64,000 nt of DNA from Volvox africanus (Eukaryota > Chlorophyta > Chlorophyceae > Chlamydomonadales > Volvocaceae). The number at the start of each line of letters is the position of its first letter. The stretch's first letter is position 1. Shown here in pieces: positions 47,911 through 60,300 of the stretch. The position numbers were made by a program, and so were the translations under genes. The stretch lies in the NCBI GenBank assembly GCA_030268105.1, contig BSDZ01000015.1, positions 1,453,501-1,517,500 on the forward strand, in the 5' to 3' direction. The notes beneath the pieces are model-generated. The model ran no database searches. It had not been told where the DNA came from and saw nothing but the letters and a program-made list of their open reading frames with translations.

Positions 47911-50900
47911 GTGTGTGTGTGTATGTGTGTATGCATATACATGTATATGTGTATATGTATATACATATTTACGTATATATGTATATCATTCTAAGTGGTA
48001 TTTGAGTATATGAGTGTTTATGTGGCGAAAATGTGTGCCCGGAAACCCAAGACTAGCACGACGAGCACTGAACACCGTACTTGTAAAACATTCGTGTACT
48101 TATGTCTTATGTACTAACTAAATATATAAAAATGTTGATTAAGGTGGACGCTCTGTGTGAGTGGACCTCAAGCACCACTGCTGCACAGTACACCAACGTG
48201 CACCAAATGATCCCCGTCCCGCAGCCCTTCTGACGTCTTTACCCCTTGACCCCAGAAAACATCACTCAGTGGGCAAGTTTTGTGAAGTTTTGTGAAGTTT
48301 TGTGAAGTTTTGTGAAGCCCAGTTCAACATACAATTTAGATGCTCCGTTCTCCCGTGCCTTACCTGAAATGGTCACGGAGATGCTTTGGGGCCCACTGTC
48401 TTGAGTCATAACAAAAAGAGTATTTGATTTCTCTGAAACCAATAGGGGTGGGTTCTCACCCACCCATATGGGTATTCGTAGTCTCGGCCCCCGTCTGACT
48501 GCACCCCCTGCACACCACCGGTACGGCAGGTCTCATTGGGCCGAATCCGCTGGGTGGGCTTAGGCGGTGTGACGGGTGTCGTACCGCTTGTACGACTGGG
48601 CCCTGTGGCAGTGGGCCCGCAGTGGGGCGGTGCTGAGCGCTCCCACGCGGCTCTGCCCGCCGTGTCCCTTTACCTGGAGCCGCTCACGAGTTTGGTGTAT
48701 CGTCAGGCCGTCATGAGGTTGCACCTGGAGGCGCCTCAGGTGCGTGTGTGTATGAGTATGCCGTACATGTGTTTGTCTTGCTAGTTTCGAGGGGGGCCCC
48801 CGGGGATCCACAGGGACTTTAGTGTAAGATGCACGGAACTTAACGTGGCTTAGGGTTGAGCCCTTACAGATTTGTACGGCTGCGTTAGCTATATAGGTAC
48901 ATTTAGGTAGGGGGGCATCTTTTGTATACGCTGCAGGATTTGGGTGTACGTCCAAGTACGGCATGTGCTTGACGCAGGTGACGGTGGTCCAGGGTCCCAA
49001 CTTCTCCTGGTTTGGATATCCCGAAGACACCCGGGACAACGCCCGCAACTTCGTACCTGGGCTGGGCTCAGAGGCGGAGCTGGCGCTGGCGGACAGTCGT
49101 ACGACACTGTCGTACACAGGACGTCCACCGCCGCCGTACACAACAGGAACAACTCTGCGTTCCCATTCCTACAGACAGCAGCAGCAACAGCAGCAACAGG
49201 ATTTCCGCAGTCCTCAGAAGCAAGGGCCAGGGGAGAGCTCGCAGCCGCCACTGCAACTGCCGGATCGGCCACCTACGGGGGGCGGCTCGACGGCGACAGG
49301 TTCCGGAGCGGTCCGGAACCGTACCGATACGGCAGGTCAGGGCTCAGAGCAAGGCCGGGGTCCGACGCCGCCACCGCTGGCGGCGCTCATACATTCACCT
49401 TGCCCACTGCCGCCGCCAAATCCGCCATCAACCGCCGCCGATGCTGCGCCGCCGTCGTTGCAGCTGCAGCCGCAGCAGATAATATTGTTACAGCTGCTAC
49501 AGCAGCAGGTCTGCGAGCATTTATTACAGCTGCCGGTGGTGGACTGGGTGCTACAGCCGTTCCTCCAGAATGCTGCAGCGCAGGGCGACCGCATGGCAGC
49601 GGCGCAGGGATTCCGTAGTAGTAGCGCCCCCGCCAACCCGGACGCCACCGCCAACCCGGACGCCACCGCCGCCGCCGCCGGTCTCACGGCCGCCGACGTG
49701 CCCCATCATCTGACCCACTCCCTACCAAGTACCAGCGGAATGGCGGAGGTAGCTGACACCACTGCCGTCGGCCTCGGCGCTGTGGACGGTACGGCACATC
49801 AGCATCGACGTCGACGTGACGGCCACGGCACACGGTCAGTACATTTGGCCGCTCGTGTTCTGGACAGCAGCAGATTCGGCATCGCACTGGACGAGCAGGA
49901 CATAAATGCTGCCATAAGGCCCTCAGCATTGCCGTATAATAACGAGCAGGCATCATCGCCATCGTCGTCGGTGTCTCTTTCAAAGGGCGGCGGAGGTCAG
50001 TCGCCGCCGCCACTGGCCAGCGTCAGCGGCGCAGCTGATGCCGCCAGAGTGCTGCTACGAGGCGTGGGCGGCGGCGGCAGTAGCTCTCGGGTTGGTGGTG
50101 GCGGCGGCGGCGGTGGTGGGGATCCCGCTGCAGCAGCGGCGGCCTTCGCCGCTGAGCTGGAAGAGAGTATGCCGCCGGTTGCTCTGGGCGCTGTGACATT
50201 TCGGAACGCCTCTCTCCGTGTCTTCATTATCGGTCGGTACGGGGTTTTGGCAACGAAATCAACGGAAAATTGAGAGCCAAGGGTTTCCGGGTTCCCGGGG
50301 TTTGGGCTGTACTGCAGTGCCTCATACCGCGTGTACTTGGCCCTTGTGTCTGACACGTTTCATGTCTACACGGCAGGCGGCCTGAGCGACCCATGGTTCA
50401 GAATGAATAGCCTGGATAATAATCTCGGGATCTCGCGGGAAGGGATATCTCGATGATAATGTGGGGTTGACCCATATGGGTCAGAGAGCAATCTGCAGCC
50501 TCACCTCGTCCCTATTCCTTCCCTCCGAGTCGCTCTTCCGTGCTGACAACTGGTTTGAATTCCCTCCCCTCTCCTCCCCTGGCCCCCAGGCGAGCTGCTC
50601 CCGCGCCGCTTCGAGTACGTGAGTGGCAGCGTGGTATTTGGGCGGAACTACCGGGCGCTGGAGGTGGCGGTGGAGGGCGATGCGTACGAACGACCCGCAG
50701 CCAGCGCAAAATGCACCCTGGTGAGATGAGGCTGTAGCTGCGCTGTAGCAGGGGCTGTTAGGAAAGGTCAGGATCTCTCCGGATTTCCCGGAAGGTTTAG
50801 GGTTTTATTCAGGGTTTTAGCCGTTTTACCGAATGTCCCGCTAAAACTTATTGTTTCCTGGGGAAAAACGCCGAACCATATGATGGTCTTCTCCAACCGT

Positions 50901-53900
50901 TTCGGTTGTGTTCCTGATAACATCGTGCATTACAAAATATTACCCAGGTAAACCCCCACGCCAAACGGCACTTGCGCCACGTCACCCCTGGAGCGACTGC
51001 AATGGGACAGCCGCCGCGTCGCTTTGGCTGCGACAGCCTGCCCCGCGGTACGGCATTGGCGTTACTGCACACCTCCGCAGTCAGTGAGCTGGCGGCGCCG
51101 CCACCTAAAGTACGAAACCCGTACATTAACCACGATCTGCACCATCACCACCATCATCATCACCACCATCACCGCAACGACATCATTAATCAGCAGCAAC
51201 GACAGCGCGGAAAGCATGGTTATGAAGTACGACAGGAAAGCCCTTCACAGCATCTTACAAGCGGTACAGCCCACCAACACTCGTACGAATATGACGTCGA
51301 GCAATGGGACGACGCTTTCGGCAGCGGCAGCGACGCAGCGGTGCCAGAATGGATATCGCGTTACTCCGAAACCGTACGGCCTCAGCGCAGCAAGTTGAGT
51401 AGCAGGAACGGCGCTAGTCAATACACCCTTCATACGTACAGCGTGCTACTGCCGCCGGAGGAGTGGGCGCGACAGGCGGCTGCTGTAGCAGGCCCTGCAG
51501 CAGCAGCCGACCTGCCGGACCGCCCAACAGCGGCGACGGCATCGGCAACGGCAGCGGGCACCCCTCGGGATGGTACGGCAGTGGCGGCAAGATGGTCTCG
51601 GAGCGACTCGGGATACACAGAGGAAGAGCGGGCCGTGGCGGCGTTGGAAGAGGCGGGGATGGCGACGACGGCAGCGGCAGGGACGGAAGGCAGCCGCCGC
51701 CGCCGGCGGCGGGGGCCCCTGAATCAGCCAACGGGTAGGCATTGCCCTACGTTGTACTGGTACCGTATCGCATCATGCCGTTGCCATGAGCCGTACCCCT
51801 AGCTCGGGTAATCATGCGTGTCTCTTCCCAACCCCTTACAGGTTTTGAAACCCCGATGCCCCCTTTGCCTGTCTTCGTCTATCTTCCCCTCCCATGCGTT
51901 CTTGGTCCCCTCCCTTCCCTTCCCTCGCCACGCCTCGTCAGTACGACAGAGCTGCTCCGACAGAGCTGTCCCCCCGTAGCATGCAATAGAATGTCGTTCT
52001 CGTTCGCGATTTGCTGTTTGTTATTAGGGTTTTACGTCAGTGTTCGTCGTACCTTTTCGCTCCTTTACCGCTCCAGGGGCAAAATACGTTAACACATGCT
52101 TTCGATTCCCTTCCCCTCCCTACTTAAGTATCCATCCCCCTCCGCCCCTTTTCCCCCCACCCCCCTTATGGTTTTGATCAGGCGGCCACGTGTCACTTTC
52201 CCTAACCTCCCGTGGAATGAACACCCCTGGAGCATGGCCAGACCTTAGCCTCACTATACGGGCAGACCGCCTGCATGCCCCCCTCCTGGAGCGGTTATTG
52301 GAGCTGCCCATGGACATCCATGAGGGGCGGGTAGATGGGGAGCTCAAGCTGCGGTCGTACGACGTTTCAAGCTGGCAGTTCCCGGAGCTGTACGGCAGGA
52401 TAAAGTGCAGGGGTACGACGTCGGGGATTGCGGGGTTAGGGTATCGTGTTGGTTATGTATATCTGGGCTTACGGGTGTGTGGGGGCTGGAGGGTTGAGGG
52501 GCGGAGGGGGGAATTCGGGAGAAAGAGGGAAAGGAACAAGGAGGATGCCGTAATAATAATACTTCAGGCTGTCGCCGTACATACGTTTCCCCATCGCCAA
52601 TCTTCTGCAACTTCCCCCCTCCTCTCCCACCCCATTCCCTCTTTCCCCCGGTCCCCGTTCTGCCCTCCTCTTCTCTCCGCCTTACCCCCCCACACACACA
52701 TGCCCCCAGGCGCCTCTCTCCACTTTTGGGACGCGCCGGACGACATCTCCGGAGCTAATATGGATTTGGTTTTGGAGCGCGGCCGGATGTACCTGCTGGG
52801 GGCGGTGGGATGGTTCGGAGCAGTTCCAATCACCATCACCGGGGATATGGACCTCAATCCAGATACCGGCACGTACCGGTACGGCATGCGTGGATGTGTA
52901 TGTACGACATCGTACGGTGCCGTGCCGAAAGGATCTTCCATGATAATGTCGTGAATTTTCTTTTGGTTTCTACAGTAGCCTCGTGCTTAGTTTTAAGAAA
53001 ACAAACAAACGCACACACACACGCAGACGCACACCGACACGTACATACATGCATCCACACAGACAGACAGATGTACGGACAGGCACATGGACAAACACAG
53101 ACACACACACCTACACACATCTTGCTTCTTCAGGCTCCAATCCAACGTGCCTGGCAGTGGAGTGGAGGTAAACGCTCTTCGTGCGACTCTGGGCGTTCGG
53201 CCCATACCCATATCCGTTGCGGGGGCGGTGCGGGGAGTACTGCACTGTACGGGACCGCTGGAGAGACCCATCTTCTCGGGTGGGGTGGAGTGGGGTGGGG
53301 TGGGGTTAAAAACACATGGGGAGCGGGGAGAAGAGGAGAGGGGGAAGGGGATGGGTGCAGTAAAGATCGGTGTTGTTCCACGCACCCATTCCTACGAGGG
53401 GATTGAATTCAGATTTTAACATTAACCTGCTGGGTATGCATACACTCAACACAGCCGGTCACCACGTCGTACATTCCCACAATTCGGATCTGGATTTGGA
53501 TCTGGATTTGCTGCAGTCTAAGTTTCTGAATGATGTTCCTGATGAAGCCGATATTGCGTGTTTGTGATAATTTGTGTTATAATCGCTACTCCCGTTGCCC
53601 CGCCCGTTTCCCGTACCATGCATGTTCGTACATGCACGTACACATGTTGGGCGTGCGGCAGGTTCCGCCGTCGCCGTACGCCCCTCCCCGGAACAGTTGG
53701 CGGCAGGGTTGGAGGATACCCCCGCCCTGGCGGCATTACGTGGTCACAACGGCGCGGTGGCGGCGTACGACAAGGTGCCGCTGCTTGGGGTGCAGGTGCG
53801 TGTTGGAGGACGGGTGGATGCGGGAAGAGGAGGACGTCATTATGTCTTACCATTTGTAAAAATACGGCACATCATACGACATTTCCCATAATTTCCCGCA

Positions 53901-54293
53901 TATTCCTGCATATATGTGGCCGCATACGCGTGTGTGGCCGCTCGCATACACGCGCGCACACAAAACACATCCGTACATTCGCTCTCCTCACCCCAAACCC
54001 CCCAACTCCCGGTTCATCTCTCTCCTCACCCCTCTCGCCCTCCCCCCACCCCACCTGCACACACACTCGCCCACCAGGCCGTGTTTACGCTGGACATGGC
54101 CACACAGATGCTGAATCTGCATTCCGTACAGGTATCATGCCGTAGAAACGCCGTACACGTGACATATAGGAATCACTATGGGACCACCACCATCGTTAAT
54201 ATTACCCACCACATCTGCTGTGTGCTTTAAGTTTCCGATTTTACTGGATTTACTAAATGAGATTCCGCGTATGGCTCGTACATCTATCTATCC

Positions 54294-54365
<72 letters not shown>

Positions 54366-57300
54366 GATACAGCATTATTACTGTTTTTATTATTTTGTGT
54401 TAACCCTTTCTTTCTCTCCCGCTCTTTCTCCATGCGCACACCCGAACGCCCCTTCCCCCCCTCCCAAACACACAGGCTCAACCAGACGGCGGCGGCTCAC
54501 TGTTGGCCACTGGCCGCATGTGGCTGGCCCCGGAGGCAGAGAGCGACCCACGGGCCATCTCCATTTCCGGGGAGGTGGAGGGAGTGGACGCGGACCGCCT
54601 GGCGAGGTACTACCTGCCGCCGGTGAGATGTGGTGGGCGGGTTGCGGGTTGGTGGGAGGGGGTGTCAGGTGAACCGGGAGTTAGGGGAGCGGCGAGGGGG
54701 CCTTGTAATATTCGGGATGATGATGATGACCGGTAATAATCGCGCAACATCTTCATCATATGATAACAGATATATAGGACACGAGGTTTGGGTACGGCAA
54801 GGGGTGGGGCCCAGCAGGAAGGAAGCATCCGGATGGGGCTCATTTGATAACGACTTGGTTTTACCGAGATGATGATAGTTTTGTTTCAGTGTTACAGGGT
54901 GGTATTCTTCCTTATTATTACATTTGATGTAAGAGAAGTGACATTTTCGTATTATTTATAAATTTGATCATTCAGGCGGAGGAGGTGGTTTCCGTTAGTC
55001 GGTGTGTTCACGTGTGTGTATGACCCTAACCACCTTACCAACTAAGTAACCAATCCGTTAGGTAAATGCTTCAAAAGTCACAACGCGAGTGAATGCAGAG
55101 GGCCGGGCCAGGCCCGCTTTGTCTGCAGTCACCTTTTGCCCTTACGTACGTATGAAGACGTCGTCGTACTTATGAAGACGCCGTCGTACGCCGTCTTGTC
55201 GCTGTACGGCAGGATGTTGAGTTGCCGGACGGTGTACAGCTGGGCAGCGCTTCCGTACGGGGTCAGATGGCGGGCAGTCACTTGGCTCCAGGGGTGGATC
55301 TTACCGCGGAGGCTCCTGCCGCCAGGGTGACGGGATCAGCGTCCTTCAGTCCAAAGGTAAAGATGGAGTCTGGATTAGCAGGAATTTTCTTAGCAAAAAA
55401 TATTTTTTCTGATTTTCTTTATGATTTTTATTAATTTACAAAAAAACATGGGAAGATGAGAGCGCACCTTATTTAACCCCACATTTATATTTTAAGAACA
55501 ATTAGCGGAGTAAGACTGCATCTTGCAGGATTTAAACGTTTTTTTGTTCTGCCACTCGGAAACATTATTGAGATATATTTAAAGCAATATGCAAATTGGC
55601 GGAATTTCTTTCCAGCGGCTTTCTTTAAACCGCCTTTCAACCACACTACCCCTCTCATCGCCCTGAAAGTCAAAGGTCCAAAACCCAGGGTCCCCCGCCT
55701 CCTGCTTCGAACCCCCACGATTACATCTCACCAGGCCATCTCCATGAGCGCCCGTGGCCCCGCCTTCTCCATGGACGGTACTGTACACACGAGCCTGCCG
55801 TATTTTGACGAGCTGCGGGCTTCGGAGACGCAGGTGCGTATGCAAACAGCATGTGTGACAGCGCTTAGAGCAATAAATAAATACGTATGTTGTTGTTTAT
55901 GTATGATTTATATAATAATATAAATATGGGAGAGGGAGAGATAGGGAGAGGGAGAGATAGGGAGAGATAGGGAGAGATAGGGAGAGATAGGGAGAGGGAG
56001 AGGGAGAGGGAGAGGGAGAGGGAGAGGGAGAGGGAGAGGGAGAGGGAGAGGGAGAGGGAGAGGGAGAGGGAGAGGGAGAGGGAGAGGGAGAGGGAGAGGG
56101 AGAGGGAGAGGGAGAGGGAGAGGGAGAGGGAGAGGGAGAGGGAGAGGGAGAGGGAGAGGGAGAGGGAGAGGGAGAGGAGAGGGAGAGGGAGAGGGAGAGG
56201 GAGAGGGAGAGGGAGAGGGAGAGGGAGAGGGAGAGGGAGAGGGAGAGGGAGAGGGAGAGGGAGAGGGAGAGGGAGAGGGAGAGGGAGAGGGAGAGGGAGA
56301 GGGAGAGATAGGGAGAGGGAGAGATAGGGAGAGGGAGAGATAGGGAGAGGGAGAGATAGGGAGAGGGAGAGATAGGGAGAGGGAGAGATAGGGAGAGGGA
56401 GAGATAGGGAGAGGGAGAGATAGGGAGAGGGAGAGATAGGGAGAGGGAGAGATAGGGAGAGGGAGAGATAGGGAGAGGGAGAGATAGGGAGAGGGAGAGA
56501 GAGGGAGAGGGAGAGAGAGGGAGAGGGAGAGAGAGGGAGAGGGAGAGAGAGGGAGAGGGAGAGATAGGGAGAGGGAGAGATAGGGAGAGGGAGAGATAGG
56601 GAGAGGGAGAGATAGGGAGAGGGAGAGATAGGGAGAGGGAGAGATAGGGAGAGGGAGAGATAGGGAGAGGGAGAGATAGGGAGAGGGAGAGATAGGGAGA
56701 GGGAGAGATAGGGAGAGGGAGAGATAGGGAGAGGGAGAGATAGGGAGAGATAGGGAGAGGGAGAGATAGGGAGAGGGAGAGATAGGGAGAGGGAGAGATA
56801 GGGAGAGGGAGAGATAGGGAGAGGGAGAGATAGGGAGAGGGAGAGATAGGGAGAGGGAGAGATAGGGAGAGGGAGAGATAGGGAGAGGGAGAGATAGGGA
56901 GAGGGAGAGATAGGGAGAGGGAGAGGGAGAGGGAGAGGGAGAGGGAGAGGGAGAGGGAGAGGGAGAGGGAGAGGGAGAGGGAGAGGGAGAGGGAGAGGGA
57001 GAGGGAGAGGGAGAGGGAGAGGGAGAGGGAGAGGGAGAGGGAGAGGGAGAGGGAGAGGGAGAGGGAGACACTGTTTCTATGATGCCGCCGAGAATAATAA
57101 TATAAATCTCCGAAACGTTACATGAGTACTGCCACGTCGCACTCAACATGGTGTCAGGCTGAAGCCGCTTACTATGCCCGGCCACGCTTTATGGGTGCGG
57201 ATCTGGAGCTTCATTGCGCCGCCCCTGGAGCGGACCTGCTGCCTCTGGCCACAGGACCCGCCACCCCGCCACCCTTCGACCCGCTGGCAGCGAACCAGCC

Positions 57301-60300
57301 GCTGCATCTAAGAGTTGCGGGACACGTGCGGCTGGCGCTGCGGCCGGCGCCCGGTGGTGATGGTAGTGGTCTCGGAGCAGGAACCAGAGCAGCGGCGCTG
57401 CAGCAGCAGGGGAGACGGGGAACGGCGGCGCCCACGCCGCCCTCAGGAGCACAAGACTCCAGGGTGGGCCCTAAGAAATTTGCGGGTAAGTGGTGGGCGC
57501 GGTTGTTGGAGACTTCTATTCCATCTGCGATGCGGTTCTACACCTCCAACGTCCAACGCCCAACTGACCTCCAACGGTAACGAGGTTAAGGGTGGAAATG
57601 GTGGAGGAGGGCTGGACCTATCAGTGGATATATCGATGGACAATTACGTTTTGCGCTGAGCGTGCTAACTACTTCATCCGCTTTCAAGCAGTTTAAATGG
57701 TCTTCCTTGTACGACACGTTCAATACTATCGTATGTTGTACAGGTACTATCAGCCTGTCGGGGATACGCATAAACTCCTTGGAGCTTGTACGGAGTCTGT
57801 CCGGCACTGCCGCTGTTGATGGGGAAGCCGGCACCGTTGCCGTACGGGCAAGGGGTCCTGGCGGCCCCGTCGCTGGCGGAGCACTGGCGGCCCCATCACT
57901 GGTGATGATGGGACCAGCCGCCGGGGCTGCAGTTGCTGCGGCGGGCGGAGGTGGCGGCACAGGAGTTGGGTCTTTGGCAAACGACGTGTTGGATTTCGAA
58001 GTGGCGGTGAGTACGCCCTGTTGTCGTACAATCTCAATTGCGCGCGGGATGCTAAAAGGACCACAAGGTTGTACTACACACGTATGTTACACATTCCCCC
58101 TGTCAGTGTGTGAGTGTGTGCTTGTGTTTTGATGACTGCAACGTCTGGGGGTAGAGGTGAATAGAAAAACGTACTGACGTACAATTACTATACCTGGTAT
58201 ATGATACCCCTCTCCCAACCCCGGGATACGTGGCAGGTTCCAGATTTGATGGCGGCGCTCAACCTAGAGGCGGCGGGGCCGCCGCCGTCGGCCGTTATCT
58301 ACCGACCTGCTCGCGCCGCCACCACCTCCGGAGCCAAGGCGACAGCTGCAGTACGTGCCGATGGTGCGCCGGCCTCGGGGGCGTTACTGGGGCCCGCCGA
58401 CGCGATGGCATCCATCGGTACCGGATCGACCAGGACCCATGGGTCAGTGGTGCCTCCTGCGCCGCAAACGCTTCAACCCCCATCATCGCAAGTTTGGTCA
58501 CCGAGCGGCTCCGTACGACGACCTTCCGCCAGTACCGACGGCTCTGCGGAACGAAGCGTTGGCAGCGGCGGCGGCGGCGGCGGCGCTCATCCCCCGTCTG
58601 ACGCCACTGACAGTCGCTTTCTGCTAAGCCGAGGACCGCTACTACTCGAGGTGCTGGCTCTGACATCATATATTAGGGCCTTATTTCACAGCTTCATTTA
58701 GTTCCCGTACTTAACCGCCACTCGTTTTTACTTTTCAACTTGGTTACAGATTTCATTTTTGCAGGACATATCCGATATAATCTGCCATCATTCTTTCCAT
58801 CCGCCCACCCTGATCTGTTGTCGCGACCGGACGCACCCACCCGGCTTGCGGCTTGTGGACGCAAATGCATAGCGCATCCATTTGGCTTTTGTCGTACATG
58901 CCGTTTATCGTCTGCCATATTGTACTGTCGTAAGCTCCCCTGCCCCGGGATCGGCCGCAGGCGGAGGTGGTTAATGGCGGTTCCGAGTTGTCGGTGCAGG
59001 TGTGTGGCGAGCGAGCACAGGGCGTAGAGTTTTGCTCGGCGTAGAAATGAGGTGTGGGTGTATGTCGTACCGTAATACAAGGTCGGTTGTATTTCTGCTT
59101 ACAATAGAGACAGTTTACGGCGTTCTGCTGCTGGACGGGCGAGCGAGGAGTGAGTGAGGGCCGTATCCTATCGAACGATTTGCATGATACTTCGAGTAGA
59201 TGACTGAATCGTGAGATAGCGGGTTATTTATTCCAATGGCAGCAGGCGCCGAAGTACCTACCAGTGCAATATGATTGCTGCACAGTGCAGATATGCTTAA
59301 GTGCATCTCATACTCACTCATTAAAGGTCTCATCACCTACCCGCCAAACCCCCCGTACCCCCCAAAACCGCCGTACCCTCCACTTCAATCTCCACCTCCA
59401 CTTCCTATACCCCCAACCCCACTTCATCTGCCCCCCTCTGTCCCCCTCTGCCCCCCTTCTGCCCCTCCCCCCCCCACTCCCCACTCCCCACTCCCCCAGA
59501 TTGCCAATCTCCAACTTGACAACCTGGAGGCGGGCTCCCTACGGGGCTCTCTCCGCGCTGCCTCTCTGGAGGCCGATGTGGCGGGGCGGCGGGGTCGCGG
59601 CAGCTGCTCGGCGGAGGGGCTGAGGCTGAGCAGTTTGGGGGTGGGCAGCTTCGGCGGCGCAGTGCGGTGGGAGGGGGACATCGTAAAGCTGGAAGAAACC
59701 GTGCTGGTCCAGAGCGGAAGCAGGTGGGCCGAGCCCTGGGCGGCTCCAGGGTGGCTCCAGGGTGGCTCCACTCTGAAGCCAAAGAGAATCCGGGGGGGGG
59801 GAAAGGAGGAATGCTTATAGAATAGTATTTCGGTCGTACGTGCGTCGTGGGCCTTACGGGAAGGGAAAGCACGCGGGTGGCTCCTGTTCCTCGATCCATT
59901 TCATCTCTCCCAGCACGGTAACGGACAACGAACTACCAGAAACATCATAACGTATCCCAAAACGCCTCCAAACCCTTTCTTTACGCTCGGTTCCATTCCC
60001 CACGTGGCACGTATACAAAGGTATGAGGTATCTGGGGAGGTCTTCCTGCCCGGCTTCGGAGCGGCCCCGAGTGCCGTACAAGCGTCAAGTGCCCCCGCCG
60101 CCACCTCATCATCTCCCACTGGTGAAGCCGAGGCGGCAGAAGCGTCGATAAGAGATGGACTGACCCACGGGTCGCACGCAGCCTATCGTGCGGACGTCAA
60201 CAAGCGTGGTGCGAGTCGCTCTGGTAATGAACCCTGGATCAGTGGGGCTGGCGATAGCAAAGTAACCAACCGACCACTGGCGGCGGCAGCGGCGACGACA

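Noticed and set aside
48138..48232. Possible TIC236 exon after GATTAAG
   Set aside because: It reaches a stop, and the exon at 48530 continues the protein in phase with a clear family match.
55908..57185. 425-codon minus-strand open frame of Ser/Pro/Leu repeats
   Set aside because: It is wholly made by the GGGAGA array, whose hexamer period never creates a stop; it has no start context or neighbouring exon on that strand.
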